A program made the translations under genes and the position numbers. Under the pieces are notes generated by a model. It ran no database searches, was not told the origin of the DNA, and worked only from the letters and a program-made list of their open reading frames with translations. Of a stretch of 64,000 bases of DNA, positions 26,749 to 35,279 are shown piece after piece (position 1 is the first letter of the stretch; every line of letters begins with the position of its first letter). Origin of the DNA: Coprothermobacter proteolyticus DSM 5265 (GTDB taxonomy: Bacteria > Coprothermobacterota > Coprothermobacteria > Coprothermobacterales > Coprothermobacteraceae); assembly GCF_000020945.1 (NCBI RefSeq), contig NC_011295.1, positions 186,001 to 250,000 on the forward strand, given 5' to 3'.

Positions 26749-28131
26749 CTACGCAAACAATGCAAATAAGATAATGGTGGTTATGATAGTTGCTAATCCT
26801 TCCAGTAGTGTGCCCATGGTCTGTGCTTTGTAGGCATCGGTCACCTTCATACCGCTAAATTGGCTTACCACCCAGAAGTAGCTGTCATTTACGTGAGATA
26901 CGGTCATAGCACCTGCACCTATTGCCATAACTGCTAATGCCAGCTGCAAAGGTGTAGTAATACCCAACTGCGGCAGCATGGGAGCCATCATGCTGGAAGT
27001 AGTAACCAAAGCCACCGTTGATGAACCCTGCGCCGTCTTTAGCAGGGCAGAGATCACGAACAAAAGTATGATGGCACCAATCCCTGCCACGTTTCCCGTG
27101 GCAAGTGTTTTTATGTAGTCGGAAATAGGAGAGTTAGAGAGCACTGCACCTAAGGAACCACCTGCACCAGTTATGAGGAGTATGTTAGCTGAGTCGAGAA
27201 GGCCTTTTCCCACCCATCCATTGAGTGTTTCTTCAGATAGATTTGGCAGTAAAAAGAATGACAGCAGTACGCCTACCATGAGTGCGTTTACTGGAGTACC
27301 TAAGAACCCAATAAAAGCGCTGCCAAATCCTGTGTACTTTGTAAAGCTGACTACGGAGGACAAGGCGATAAGAACTATGGGTACTACGATGGGAGCAAAG
27401 GAAAGCCATACGTTGGGCAGTTTTTTGTACTGTTTTTTGAGCTCGTCGTAGCTCATCTGGTTTTCCGTGCCTTCAATGATAATGTTTTTCCCTATGCGGT
27501 TTGCCCACCAAAGGCCTACCAAAGCAGCTGGAATAGCTACGATAAGTCCCACGATGATGACCAAACCAAGATCTGCACCGACGTTTCCGGCAGCGGCTAT
27601 AGGTCCGGGTGTGGGAGGTACCAGGGTATGGGTTGCGTAAAGACCAGTGGACAGAGCAACAGCCATGGTAGCCAACGGTATCCCAGCCCTTTTTGCCAAA
27701 GCCTTGTTTAGTGGTGACAGAATGACGAATCCTGAATCGCAAAACACGGGAATACTGGTGACGTAACCGATAATGCTCATGGCCAAAGCTGATCGTTTTT
27801 CTCCCACAATTCTAAGAATGGAGTCTGCCATGCGCAATGCTGCACCGGATTTTTCAATAATGGTTCCGATAATGGTACCAAAGACAATGACCAATCCAAT
27901 GTTAGTCATTAAATTACCAAAGCCACTAGCAATTACTGTGCCAATGTACTTGAAAGGCATACCGGCTAAGAAAGCAAAACCATAGGCACTAAAAAGCAGC
28001 GCCAAAAACGGATGAAGTTTCCATTTTGATGTGGAATAGACGATAAAAAGAATGACTAAAACCAAGAAAACCAATAACAGTGGTCCATGAACCATGACCT
28101 GTTTCATCTCTGCTACTTGCTCGGGTGTCAT
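26749..28131 (-). CDS. GntP family permease
   Basis: A 460-residue proton-coupled symporter of the gluconate permease family, with about 12 membrane segments (for example FLVLVILFIVYSTSKWKLHP near the N-terminus, and the GPIAAA and ALLKTAQGSSTVALVT segments typical of the family). The strong AAAGGAGG site is 8 nt before the ATG. The link with glycerate kinase favours glycerate over gluconate as substrate; this is an inference. It is divergent from the fru operon. Confidence 0.88.
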   Translation of the reverse strand: MTPEQVAEMKQVMVHGPLLLVFLVLVILFIVYSTSKWKLHPFLALLFSAYGFAFLAGMPFKYIGTVIASGFGNLMTNIGLVIVFGTIIGTIIEKSGAALRMADSILRIVGEKRSALAMSIIGYVTSIPVFCDSGFVILSPLNKALAKRAGIPLATMAVALSTGLYATHTLVPPTPGPIAAAGNVGADLGLVIIVGLIVAIPAALVGLWWANRIGKNIIIEGTENQMSYDELKKQYKKLPNVWLSFAPIVVPIVLIALSSVVSFTKYTGFGSAFIGFLGTPVNALMVGVLLSFFLLPNLSEETLNGWVGKGLLDSANILLITGAGGSLGAVLSNSPISDYIKTLATGNVAGIGAIILLFVISALLKTAQGSSTVALVTTSSMMAPMLPQLGITTPLQLALAVMAIGAGAMTVSHVNDSYFWVVSQFSGMKVTDAYKAQTMGTLLEGLATIITTIILFALFA

Positions 28132-28243
28132 TAGTCGTTCCTCCTTTTTGTGTTGGCTAGTCTAACTTGATTATATACGGCTTTTCTGAATAAATTCACA
28201 TGACCCTGATAAGTGCTCGGTTAGCGGTTCTTTTGAAGAACTA

Positions 28244-28272
28244 TTGACTTTCTAAAAACGATCCTATATAAT
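28244..28272 (+). promoter_or_regulatory. fru operon promoter
   Basis: TTGACT (28244-28249), a 17-nt spacer and TATAAT (28267-28272): a near-consensus vegetative promoter about 50 bp upstream of the fruR start. Transcription would start at about 28279, just before the palindrome at 28282-28311. Confidence 0.8.
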
Positions 28273-28281
28273 CAAAAGTAA

Positions 28282-28311
28282 TCATAAATGGTCACGAATG
28301 ACCAAAAATGA
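28282..28311 (+). promoter_or_regulatory. FruR operator-like palindrome
   Basis: A symmetric 30-bp element: TCAT-n4-GGTCA-n4-TGACC-n4-ATGA, centred at 28296, immediately after the predicted transcription start and before the fruR ribosome site. A repressor here would block the fru operon. The two-tier symmetry fits a DeoR-type regulator binding as a dimer or tetramer. Confidence 0.6.
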
Positions 28312-28320
28312 GCAGGTGAT

Positions 28321-29097
28321 ATGGTGCTAGTGGGAGAGCGGAGGCAGAAAATTCTTGAGGTTGTAAGCAGCGGAAAGGCCGTCACTGTGGAGGAACTAAG
28401 CAGGATTTTAGATGTTTCCCCTTCTACTGTGAGAAGAGATTTGAGGTTCTTGGAGTCCAAGGGCCTGCTTTACAGAACACACGGCGGCGCTATGCCTCCT
28501 GTGTTATCAAGCTACGAGCCATCACTGGTTGAGAAGGAAAGCTCCATGGTGGAAGAAAAAGAGGCCATAGGCAAGTACGCAGCTTCTCTTATAGAGGAAG
28601 GGGACACAGTGGTCATTGATGCTGGTACAACCACTATACACATAGTAAGAAGTTTGATGGTTAACAAAGCCAAAATAGTTACCAATTTTCTTAAAGCAGC
28701 GCTGGAAGTCCCGTACAAACCTGACATAGAGGTTCTGTTAACTGGTGGAAACCTAAGGTTCAGCACACAAGCACTTGTGGGTCCCGTAGCAGAAAACTTC
28801 TTGCAGCACATAAGAGTTGATAAAGCCTTTATTGGAACTAATGGTGTTACCTTGGAAGGATTTTCTACTCCAAACGTGCTGGAGGCTGCCACTAAAAGAG
28901 CCATGGTCAAATGTGCAGAAAAAGTCTTTGTGGTGTCGGACAGCACTAAGTTTGGAAAGGAATCCTTTGTCCGTTTTGCGGACATCGACGAAGTGGACTG
29001 CATAATAACAGATTGGCATTTGGCTGATGAGGAGGTGAAAAGCTACCGAGAAGCTGGTTTGGAGGTAATTAGAGTAAAAGAAGGGGGAACCATATGA
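28321..29097 (+). CDS. fruR: DeoR family regulator of the fructose operon
   Basis: A 258-residue DeoR-type repressor. The N-terminal HTH (about residues 4-58) has SRILDVSPSTVRRDLRFLES. The sensor domain has VIDAGTTTIHIV and the VLLTGGNLRF segment. It is the first gene of fruR-fruK-IIA-IIBC, so its effector is probably fructose-1-phosphate. AGCAGGTG precedes the ATG closely. Its stop overlaps the fruK start (ATGA). A strong promoter and palindrome lie upstream. Confidence 0.88.
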   Translation: MVLVGERRQKILEVVSSGKAVTVEELSRILDVSPSTVRRDLRFLESKGLLYRTHGGAMPPVLSSYEPSLVEKESSMVEEKEAIGKYAASLIEEGDTVVIDAGTTTIHIVRSLMVNKAKIVTNFLKAALEVPYKPDIEVLLTGGNLRFSTQALVGPVAENFLQHIRVDKAFIGTNGVTLEGFSTPNVLEAATKRAMVKCAEKVFVVSDSTKFGKESFVRFADIDEVDCIITDWHLADEEVKSYREAGLEVIRVKEGGTI

Positions 29098-30017
29098 ACA
29101 ATGGCGTGGCCACGGTAACCTTGAACCCTGCTATTGACCACACGATTTATGTAAATACGTTTACACCCAATACTCTAAACAGAGCGGAAGCAGTTGAGTA
29201 CCACATTGGCGGCAAAGGCATAAATGTCTCCAAAGTACTTTCCACATTGGGGCAACCCAGCGTAGCTTTGGGTTTCTTAGGTAGGAATGCGCTGTATTTC
29301 GAAGAGGAACTAAAAGCAGCAAGTATTGAGACTGATTTTGTGCAAGTCTCTGGCAGAACCAGAACCAACATAAAAGTCATCGATAAGAGTAACTTAGGCT
29401 GTACGGAGATAAACGAGCCGGGACCATATATTGACACTGCTAGTTGGGAAAAGCTAGTAAAGAAAGTTACTTCGTGGGCAGCGAAGTGCGAGTACGTAGT
29501 TATTGCAGGTAGTCTGCCACCAGGTGTGCCCCATGACAGCTACAAGTTTCTTATTCAAGAGGCAAAAAAACAAGGGGCAAAAACAGTTCTGGATGCAGAT
29601 GGAGAAGCCCTGAAGAGAGGTTTACAGGCTATGCCTTTCATGATTAAACCCAACATCCATGAGCTTGAGGGGTTGACTGGTAAGCAATTATCTGGAAGCA
29701 AACAAGAATTGCTAAGTGTTTGCCGCGAACTACTTTTAGCTGGTATATCAGTGGTGGTTGTGTCCATGGGAAGTGAAGGTAGCATTTACGCTTCTCAGGA
29801 AGGCATTTATAGGGTTTACCCGCTCAATCTGGAGGTTAAAAACACCGTGGGTGCAGGAGATGCCATGGTAGCTGGTTTGATCCATGGTATGAGCAAAGGA
29901 TTGCAGGCGGAGAAGTTGGCAGCTTTTGGGGCTGCCGTTTCAGCCTGTCAAATTGTGGATGACTTTGGCAGACTGGAGGAGTTTTCGAAACAAATAAGAG
30001 TGGAGAGGTGGGTGTGA
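29094..30017 (+). CDS. fruK: 1-phosphofructokinase
   Basis: A 307-residue PfkB-family kinase that converts fructose-1-phosphate to fructose-1,6-bisphosphate. It begins with VATVTLNPAIDHTIYV, typical of FruK/LacC. The sugar-binding motif is HIGGKGINVSKVL (about residues 37-49) and the C-terminal PfkB signature is VKNTVGAGDAMVAGLI (about 248-263, catalytic Asp in GAGD). It overlaps fruR (ATGA) and the IIA gene (GTGA), so all are coupled. Confidence 0.93.
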   Translation: MNNGVATVTLNPAIDHTIYVNTFTPNTLNRAEAVEYHIGGKGINVSKVLSTLGQPSVALGFLGRNALYFEEELKAASIETDFVQVSGRTRTNIKVIDKSNLGCTEINEPGPYIDTASWEKLVKKVTSWAAKCEYVVIAGSLPPGVPHDSYKFLIQEAKKQGAKTVLDADGEALKRGLQAMPFMIKPNIHELEGLTGKQLSGSKQELLSVCRELLLAGISVVVVSMGSEGSIYASQEGIYRVYPLNLEVKNTVGAGDAMVAGLIHGMSKGLQAEKLAAFGAAVSACQIVDDFGRLEEFSKQIRVERWV

Positions 30018-30475
30018 AGGTGGACATTTCAGAGGTACTAAAACCAGAACTCATGAAGTTCGACATGGAGGCGCGTGAAAAGAGGCAAGCCATTTTGGAA
30101 CTTGCTCAGCTGATGTGGGAACACGGTTATGTTGAGGATTTGCAGGGTTTGGTTGATGCCACCATGGCAAGAGAGGCAGAGTACTCCACGGGTATTGGTA
30201 TGGGTGTGGGCATACCTCACGCCAAAAGCCCTCTGGTGAAGCAGCCTGTAGTGGCTTTTGGTAAATCCAGCAAGGGCATCGAGTTTGACTCTTTCGATGG
30301 GGAGCCGGTCTACCTTGTCTTTCTCATTGCCGTACCTGAGAAGTCTGATAAAGAGCATTTGAACATTCTCAGCATGTTGTCCAGAGCGTTAATGCATGAG
30401 GAGGTGAGAGAAGCTCTGATGGGAGCTTCCACGCCAGAGGAGGTGGTCAATGCGTTTCAGATCAACGACGACTGA
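30014..30475 (+). CDS. PTS fructose-type IIA component
   Basis: A 153-residue IIA-Ntr/IIA-Fru domain protein. The phosphorylated His is in GMGVGIPHAKSPLVK (about residue 66). GTG at 30014 overlaps the fruK stop and has GGAGAGG 5 nt upstream; GTG 30008 and 30020 are alternatives. It takes phosphate from HPr and passes it to the IIB domain of the next gene. Confidence 0.88.
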   Translation: MKVDISEVLKPELMKFDMEAREKRQAILELAQLMWEHGYVEDLQGLVDATMAREAEYSTGIGMGVGIPHAKSPLVKQPVVAFGKSSKGIEFDSFDGEPVYLVFLIAVPEKSDKEHLNILSMLSRALMHEEVREALMGASTPEEVVNAFQINDD

Positions 30476-30551
30476 AAACAAAGGCAGTAAATGTAAGAAA
30501 AATGAAAAAAGCTGTAAAGCAAAGGCAAATTAGTGGGAGGTGCAAGAAACT

Positions 30552-31940
30552 ATGAAGATGGTAGCTGTGACAGCTTGTCCAACTGGGATTGCCCATACGT
30601 ACATGGCTGCAGAAAGTTTGGAAAAGGCTGCAAGGGAATTGGGTGTGGAAATAAAGGTTGAAACAGAGGGTTCTGTGGGTGCGGAAAATGCCTTAACCCC
30701 AGAAGATATCGCCAGCGCTGATGTGGTCATCATTGCTGCTGCCACGCAAGTACCTAAAGACAGATTTGCTGGAAAACCCATTTTAGAAGTGCCCATTCAA
30801 GATGCCATAAAAAATGGAAAGGCTGTTATTGAACGTGCCATGAAATTGGAAAAGCCAGCGCAAATGGATTACGTCCAGCAAGTTCAAAAAACGAAAGAGG
30901 AAAAATCAGAAGCCCGAACTGGTGTTTACAAACACCTCATGACGGGTGTGTCCTACATGCTTCCCTTTGTGGTAGCTGGTGGCATACTGATAGCCTTGTC
31001 CTTCGCTTTTGGCATACATGCTGCTGATGTGGAGGGTAGTTTGGCTTGGGCGCTTATGAAGATTGGTGGCGGTACTGCTTTTGCATTAATGGTCCCAGTG
31101 CTAGCAGGTTACATTTCTTATTCCATAGCTGATAGGCCGGGTCTGGCTCCTGGCATGATTGGCGGTATGCTTGCTACATCGCTAGGTGCTGGGTTCTTGG
31201 GCGGAATCGTAGCTGGCTTTTTGGCAGGCTATATAACACAGTGGCTAAAGAGTGTGATAAAACTTCCCAAGTCACTGCAAGGGTTAATGCCAGTGTTGGT
31301 GCTTCCACTACTTTCTACTGCGGCAGTGGGGTTGCTCATGATTTACGTCATTGGAACACCGGTTGCCAGCCTCATGAACGCACTAACGAGTTGGCTCACT
31401 GGCATGAGTGAAGCAAATGCCGTGGTCTTGGGCTTAATCCTTGGGCTAATGATGGCTTTGGATATGGGAGGTCCCGTGAATAAGGCAGCTTACACCTTTG
31501 CCGTGGGGCTGCTCGGTTCTCAGATCTATTCACCCATGGCTGCTGTGATGGCTGCTGGTATGACGCCGCCTCTAGCGTTGGCACTGGCCACTGTTTTGGC
31601 TAAGAACAAGTTCACGCGTGAAGAAGTAGAGGCAGGTAAGGTGGCTTGGATATTGGGTGCGAGTTTCATAACCGAAGGCGCTATTCCATTTGCCGCTGCG
31701 GATCCTTTGAGGGTTATCCCTTCCATAATGGTAGGCTCTGCTGTTACAGGTGCTCTGTCCATGGCTTTTGGTTGTCAGCTTATGGCACCTCACGGAGGGG
31801 TGTTTGTGTTCTTCATACCCGGTGTTATTACTAATTTGCCCATGTACATCGTTTCCATATTGGCTGGTACAGTTGTGTCAGCACTGCTCTTAGTGATGCT
31901 TAAACCCAGTGTGAGACCTGTACAAGCAGCTGCTCAGTAA
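30552..31940 (+). CDS. fruA: PTS fructose transporter subunit IIBC
   Basis: A 462-residue fusion. The IIB domain (about 1-100) has the phosphocysteine in [18 protein letters not shown] (Cys9). The IIC domain (about 120-455) has about nine or ten membrane segments and the [10 protein letters not shown] signature. ATG at 30552 begins right at the IIB fold and has GGGAGGTG about 10 nt upstream. IIA is a separate gene, unlike the IIABC fusions of some Firmicutes. It ends the fru operon. Confidence 0.93.
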   Translation: MKMVAVTACPTGIAHTYMAAESLEKAARELGVEIKVETEGSVGAENALTPEDIASADVVIIAAATQVPKDRFAGKPILEVPIQDAIKNGKAVIERAMKLEKPAQMDYVQQVQKTKEEKSEARTGVYKHLMTGVSYMLPFVVAGGILIALSFAFGIHAADVEGSLAWALMKIGGGTAFALMVPVLAGYISYSIADRPGLAPGMIGGMLATSLGAGFLGGIVAGFLAGYITQWLKSVIKLPKSLQGLMPVLVLPLLSTAAVGLLMIYVIGTPVASLMNALTSWLTGMSEANAVVLGLILGLMMALDMGGPVNKAAYTFAVGLLGSQIYSPMAAVMAAGMTPPLALALATVLAKNKFTREEVEAGKVAWILGASFITEGAIPFAAADPLRVIPSIMVGSAVTGALSMAFGCQLMAPHGGVFVFFIPGVITNLPMYIVSILAGTVVSALLLVMLKPSVRPVQAAAQ

Positions 31941-31984
31941 CACTACGGCGCTCGTGTAACGCGAGTAGTTACATATTACAAAGG

Positions 31985-32020
31985 AAAGGGCTGGTGCCAA
32001 ATTAAGAGTGCCAGCCCTTT
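31985..32020 (+). terminator. terminator of the fru operon
   Basis: AAAGGGCTGG (31985-31994) pairs with CCAGCCCTTT (32011-32020), giving a 10-bp stem with a 16-nt loop followed by CTTAATT. It is 45 bp after the fruA stop. Confidence 0.75.
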
Positions 32021-32041
32021 CTTAATTGAATGTATGCGTTG

Positions 32042-32066
32042 ACTCCTAAGAAAAGTGTTTTAGCAT
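32042..32066 (+). promoter_or_regulatory. candidate promoter of the trxB-trxA-grd operon
   Basis: TTGACT ends near 32044 and is followed after a 16-nt spacer by TAGCAT (about 32061-32066). It lies about 90 bp before trxB, downstream of the fru terminator. The arms GAATGTATGC and GCATACGTTC flank it as a 9-of-10 inverted repeat with a 30-nt spacing, which could be a regulator site. TTGCAT-n18-TGATAA just downstream is an alternative promoter. Confidence 0.4.
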
Positions 32067-32154
32067 TGCATACGTTCAGCGTGAAAAAATGATAAAATAA
32101 TTTTAAGTGAATCGCGACGAAAATAACAATAAATCTCATCTGCGAGGTGACAAA

Positions 32155-33084
32155 ATGCCCGATTTGTACGATTGCTTAATCATTGGTGCAGGACCAGCGG
32201 GTTTGTCGGCTGCTATTTACGCCGGAAGAGCAAGGCTTAGCACCATAGTTTTTGAAAAAAAGCAAGTGGGGGGTCAAGCTGCACTTACTTGGGGTTTGGA
32301 GAACTATCCAGGTTCCGTAGAGGATCCCACAGGACCCAAGATTACCGCCAGAATGCGTGAGCAGGCTGAGTATTTTGGCGCTCTTATAAAACACGAAGAA
32401 GTGAAGTCTGTGGATCTGAGCGGGAAAGTGAAGAAAGTAGTTACCAACAAGGGTACGTATGAAGGGAAAACAGTCATTTTGGCTCCAGGAGCTTCCCACA
32501 TCAGGCTGGGCATTCCTGGCGAAGAGAAGTTTACCGGCAAAGGTGTTTCCTACTGCGCCACTTGCGATGCCGATTTCTTCACCGATTTGGATGTTGTAGT
32601 CATCGGTGGAGGTGACTCTGGGTTGCAGGAGGGTTTGTATTTAACAAAGTACTGCAACAGCGTAACCATTGTGGAAATGCTCCCCGAGCTTAGGGCTTCA
32701 AAAATACTTCAAGAACGAGCTGCGAACAACCCTAAGGTAAAAATTCTCACCCACACAGCTGTGGAAAGCATTGAAGGAGAAGATCTCGTAGAAAAGGTTG
32801 TGCTTAAAGATACGCAGACCGGCGAAAGAACGGAGCTACAGGTTCAGGGTGTGTTTGTGTTTGCTGGCATGAAGCCCGACACGGAGCTTTTCAAGGGTTT
32901 GGTGGACATGGATGAAAAGGGCTACATAAAGACTGATGAGTACATGCGTACCAATGTACCAGGTGTTTTTGCTGCTGGTGATTGTAGGGTTAAATGGCTC
33001 AGACAGGTGGTAACAGCTGCTGCTGATGGTGCACAAGCCGCAGTGGCAGCAGAAAGATACGTGGACGAGAACTTCTCTGACTAA
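32155..33084 (+). CDS. trxB: thioredoxin reductase (glycine reductase-linked)
   Basis: A 309-residue FAD/NADPH enzyme that reduces the adjacent thioredoxin. It has the N-terminal IIGAGPAGLSAAIYAG for FAD, the redox CATCDADF (about residues 137-144), VVIGGGDSG for NADPH, and GVFAAGDCR near the C-terminus. ATG at 32155 follows GAGGTG; the longer frame would add an unconserved charged tail. It leads the operon trxB-trxA-grdEAB, as in other glycine reducers. Confidence 0.94.
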   Translation: MPDLYDCLIIGAGPAGLSAAIYAGRARLSTIVFEKKQVGGQAALTWGLENYPGSVEDPTGPKITARMREQAEYFGALIKHEEVKSVDLSGKVKKVVTNKGTYEGKTVILAPGASHIRLGIPGEEKFTGKGVSYCATCDADFFTDLDVVVIGGGDSGLQEGLYLTKYCNSVTIVEMLPELRASKILQERAANNPKVKILTHTAVESIEGEDLVEKVVLKDTQTGERTELQVQGVFVFAGMKPDTELFKGLVDMDEKGYIKTDEYMRTNVPGVFAAGDCRVKWLRQVVTAAADGAQAAVAAERYVDENFSD

Positions 33085-33097
33085 GGAGGTGACAAAC

Positions 33098-33415
33098 ATG
33101 GTTGAGGTAACAGCTCAAAATTTCGAACAGGAAGTAAAAAGTGAAACCGACAAATTGGTGTTGGTGGACTTTTGGAGTGAGAAGTGCGAGAAGTGCATGG
33201 CTCTTATGCCCGAGGTAGAGGAACTGGAGAAGAAATACGCAGATAAAGTGAAGTTTGCAAAGGTCGATGCTGCTAAAGACAGGCGCTTCTGCTGGAGTTT
33301 AAAGGTGATGAGCTTGCCCACATTCCAGCTGTACAAAAATGGCGAAAAGGTGGACGAGATTACACAGGATGTAACCGTTGATAAAATCGAGGAAATGATT
33401 AACAAGTACTTGTAA
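33098..33415 (+). CDS. trxA: thioredoxin with CEKC active site
   Basis: A 105-residue thioredoxin that passes electrons from TrxB to selenoprotein A. The fold motifs are kept (LVLVDFWSE, cis-Pro in SLPTF, KFAKVDAAKD), but the usual WCGPC is KCEKC, so the redox pair is C-E-K-C and the preceding Trp is Lys. Non-standard active sites are known for glycine-reductase thioredoxins. A perfect AAGGAGGTG precedes the ATG. It lies 13 bp after trxB. Confidence 0.92.
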   Translation: MVEVTAQNFEQEVKSETDKLVLVDFWSEKCEKCMALMPEVEELEKKYADKVKFAKVDAAKDRRFCWSLKVMSLPTFQLYKNGEKVDEITQDVTVDKIEEMINKYL

Positions 33416-33435
33416 GCGAAGAAGGGGGTGACAGC

Positions 33436-34722
33436 GTGAAACTGGAACTCGGTAACATCTTCATCAAAGATGTGATTTTTTCCAACGAAACCAAAGTGGT
33501 CGATGGTGTGCTCCATGTTAACAAGGAAGCCATTATTGAAGCCCTCATGCAGGATCCTCGCTTAGCCAAGGTGGACATTGATTTGGCTAAACCTGGTGAG
33601 GAGGTCAGGATCATCCCGGTAAAAGACGTTATTGAACCTCGTGTCAAAGTCAGTGGACCGGGTGGTGTGTTCCCGGGGTTCATCAGTAAGGTTAGCACTG
33701 TTGGCAGTGGGCGCACTCACGTGCTGAAGAACACAGCCGTGGTTACTACTGGAACCATTGTGGGCTTCCAGGAAGGCATCATCGATATGTCGGGAGAAGG
33801 AGCCAAATACACTCCTTTTTCCAAGACGTTGAACATTGTTGTGGTGTGCGAACCCGTGGAGGGGCTGCCAAAGCATGAGCACGAAGAAGTAGTGAGGCTG
33901 GCAGGACTTAGAGCTGCAGCCCTGATCGGAGAAGCCGGGAGAAATGTGGAACCTGATGAAGTTAAGGTTTATGAGACACTACCTTTGTTTGAAAGTGTAA
34001 AGAAGTATCCTGATCTGCCCAGAGTAGGGTATGTATATCAATTGCAGAGCCAAGGCCTGCTCCATGATACATACGTGTACGGTGTGGATGCGAAGAGGAT
34101 TCTTCCCACGTTTATGTATCCCACAGAGCCCATGGATGGTGCCATTGTTAGTGGTAACTGTGTTTCTGCTTGTGACAAGAATCCAACGTATGTGCACCAG
34201 AACAATCCCATCATTGAAGATTTGTATGAGCGCCACGGTAAGGACTACAACTTTGTTGGCGTCATCATTACTAACGAAAACGTCACGTTAGCTGATAAGG
34301 AGCGTTCTTCTGACTACACAGCAAAACTAGTGGAGTACTTGGGTCTGGATGCAGTAATCATTAATGAGGAAGGTTTTGGAAATCCTGATACGGACCTCAT
34401 CATGAACTGCAAGAAGATTTCCGAAAAAGGGATAAAGACGGTGCTTGTCACCGACGAATACGCAGGCCGAGACGGGCAGTCGCAGTCTTTGGCCGACGTG
34501 GACAAAACCGCTGATGCGGTGGTATCCGTGGGTAACGCAAACGAAATCGTTCACTTGCCACCTATGAAGAAAGTCATAGGCGATCCTAAGGCTGCCAATG
34601 TCATCGCGGGCGGTTTCGAAGGAGCTCTGGCTCCTGACGGCAGCATAACAGTGGAGCTTCAAGCCATAACAGCCTCTACTTCAGAAGTAGGATTTGGCAC
34701 ATTGGCAGCAAAAGGGTACTAG
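33436..34722 (+). CDS. grdE: glycine reductase component B, GrdE proprotein
   Basis: A 428-residue proprotein of the substrate-binding component B of glycine reductase. It is expected to self-cleave at Cys242, in IVSGNCVSACDKN, forming the pyruvoyl group that holds glycine as a Schiff base, and giving about 25-kDa and 20-kDa chains. The cysteine falls on residue 242, the position I recall for the Eubacterium acidaminophilum protein. GTG start with AAGGGGGTGA upstream. It is followed by grdA and grdB. Confidence 0.94.
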   Translation: MKLELGNIFIKDVIFSNETKVVDGVLHVNKEAIIEALMQDPRLAKVDIDLAKPGEEVRIIPVKDVIEPRVKVSGPGGVFPGFISKVSTVGSGRTHVLKNTAVVTTGTIVGFQEGIIDMSGEGAKYTPFSKTLNIVVVCEPVEGLPKHEHEEVVRLAGLRAAALIGEAGRNVEPDEVKVYETLPLFESVKKYPDLPRVGYVYQLQSQGLLHDTYVYGVDAKRILPTFMYPTEPMDGAIVSGNCVSACDKNPTYVHQNNPIIEDLYERHGKDYNFVGVIITNENVTLADKERSSDYTAKLVEYLGLDAVIINEEGFGNPDTDLIMNCKKISEKGIKTVLVTDEYAGRDGQSQSLADVDKTADAVVSVGNANEIVHLPPMKKVIGDPKAANVIAGGFEGALAPDGSITVELQAITASTSEVGFGTLAAKGY

Positions 34723-34748
34723 ATCACAAATAAGGAGGGAGTAAGCCC

Positions 34749-35213
34749 ATGTTAGAAGGAAAGAAAGTCATCATTGTAGGCGAAAGGGACGGCGTTCCGG
34801 GCCCCGCCATTGAAGAGTGCATTAAAACAGCAGGAGCAGAAGTAGTATTTTCTACTACAGAATGCTCTGTTTGAACAGCCGCAGGCGCAATGGACCTTGA
34901 GGTTCAAGGTCGTATAAAAGAAATAGCCGAGAAGTACGGACCTGAAAATGTTGTCGTGATCTTGGGCAACAGTGACCCAGATGGAGCATCCATTTTTGCT
35001 GAAACCGTTACCAACGGTGACCCCAGCTTTGCTGGTCCGCTAGCTGGTGTTGCTTTGGGACTCCCCGTTTACCACATTATTGAACCGGAGATCAAACAGG
35101 AAATAGATCCACAGGTTTATGAGGAGCAAGTAGGTATCGTAGAAATGGTTTTAGATGTGGACGCAATAACCAATGCGGTTAAGTCCATAAGGGAGCAGTA
35201 CAGCAAATTCTAA
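34749..35213 (+). CDS. grdA: glycine reductase selenoprotein A (in-frame UGA = Sec42)
   Basis: A 154-residue selenoprotein, read through a UGA at 34872-34874. The active site reads [14 protein letters not shown], the CxxU motif of GrdA, with Sec42 and Cys39. It carries the carboxymethyl-selenoether from component B to component C and is re-reduced by thioredoxin. AAGGAGGGAG precedes the ATG. Without readthrough the frame would stop after 41 residues; both halves match GrdA. A perfect hairpin follows the UGA (34893-34911). Confidence 0.96.
34893..34911 (+). promoter_or_regulatory. bacterial SECIS-like hairpin of grdA
   Basis: GACCTTGA (34893-34900) pairs perfectly with TCAAGGTC (34904-34911) around a GGT triloop, 18 nt after the Sec UGA. 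Bacterial SECIS elements place a stem-loop with G/U loop bases just after UGA for SelB to bind. The element is inside the coding sequence. Confidence 0.75.
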
Positions 35214-35279
35214 TGGAAACACGTTGTGAACGTGGAGAAACTATTTCAGATGCTGTGCTGTTCATGAGGAGGTGATGGA

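Noticed and set aside
31941-32154. Glycine riboswitch before the grd operon
   Set aside because: Only about 130 bp lie between the fru terminator and trxB, and I see no tandem glycine aptamer pattern. A promoter and inverted repeat fit better.
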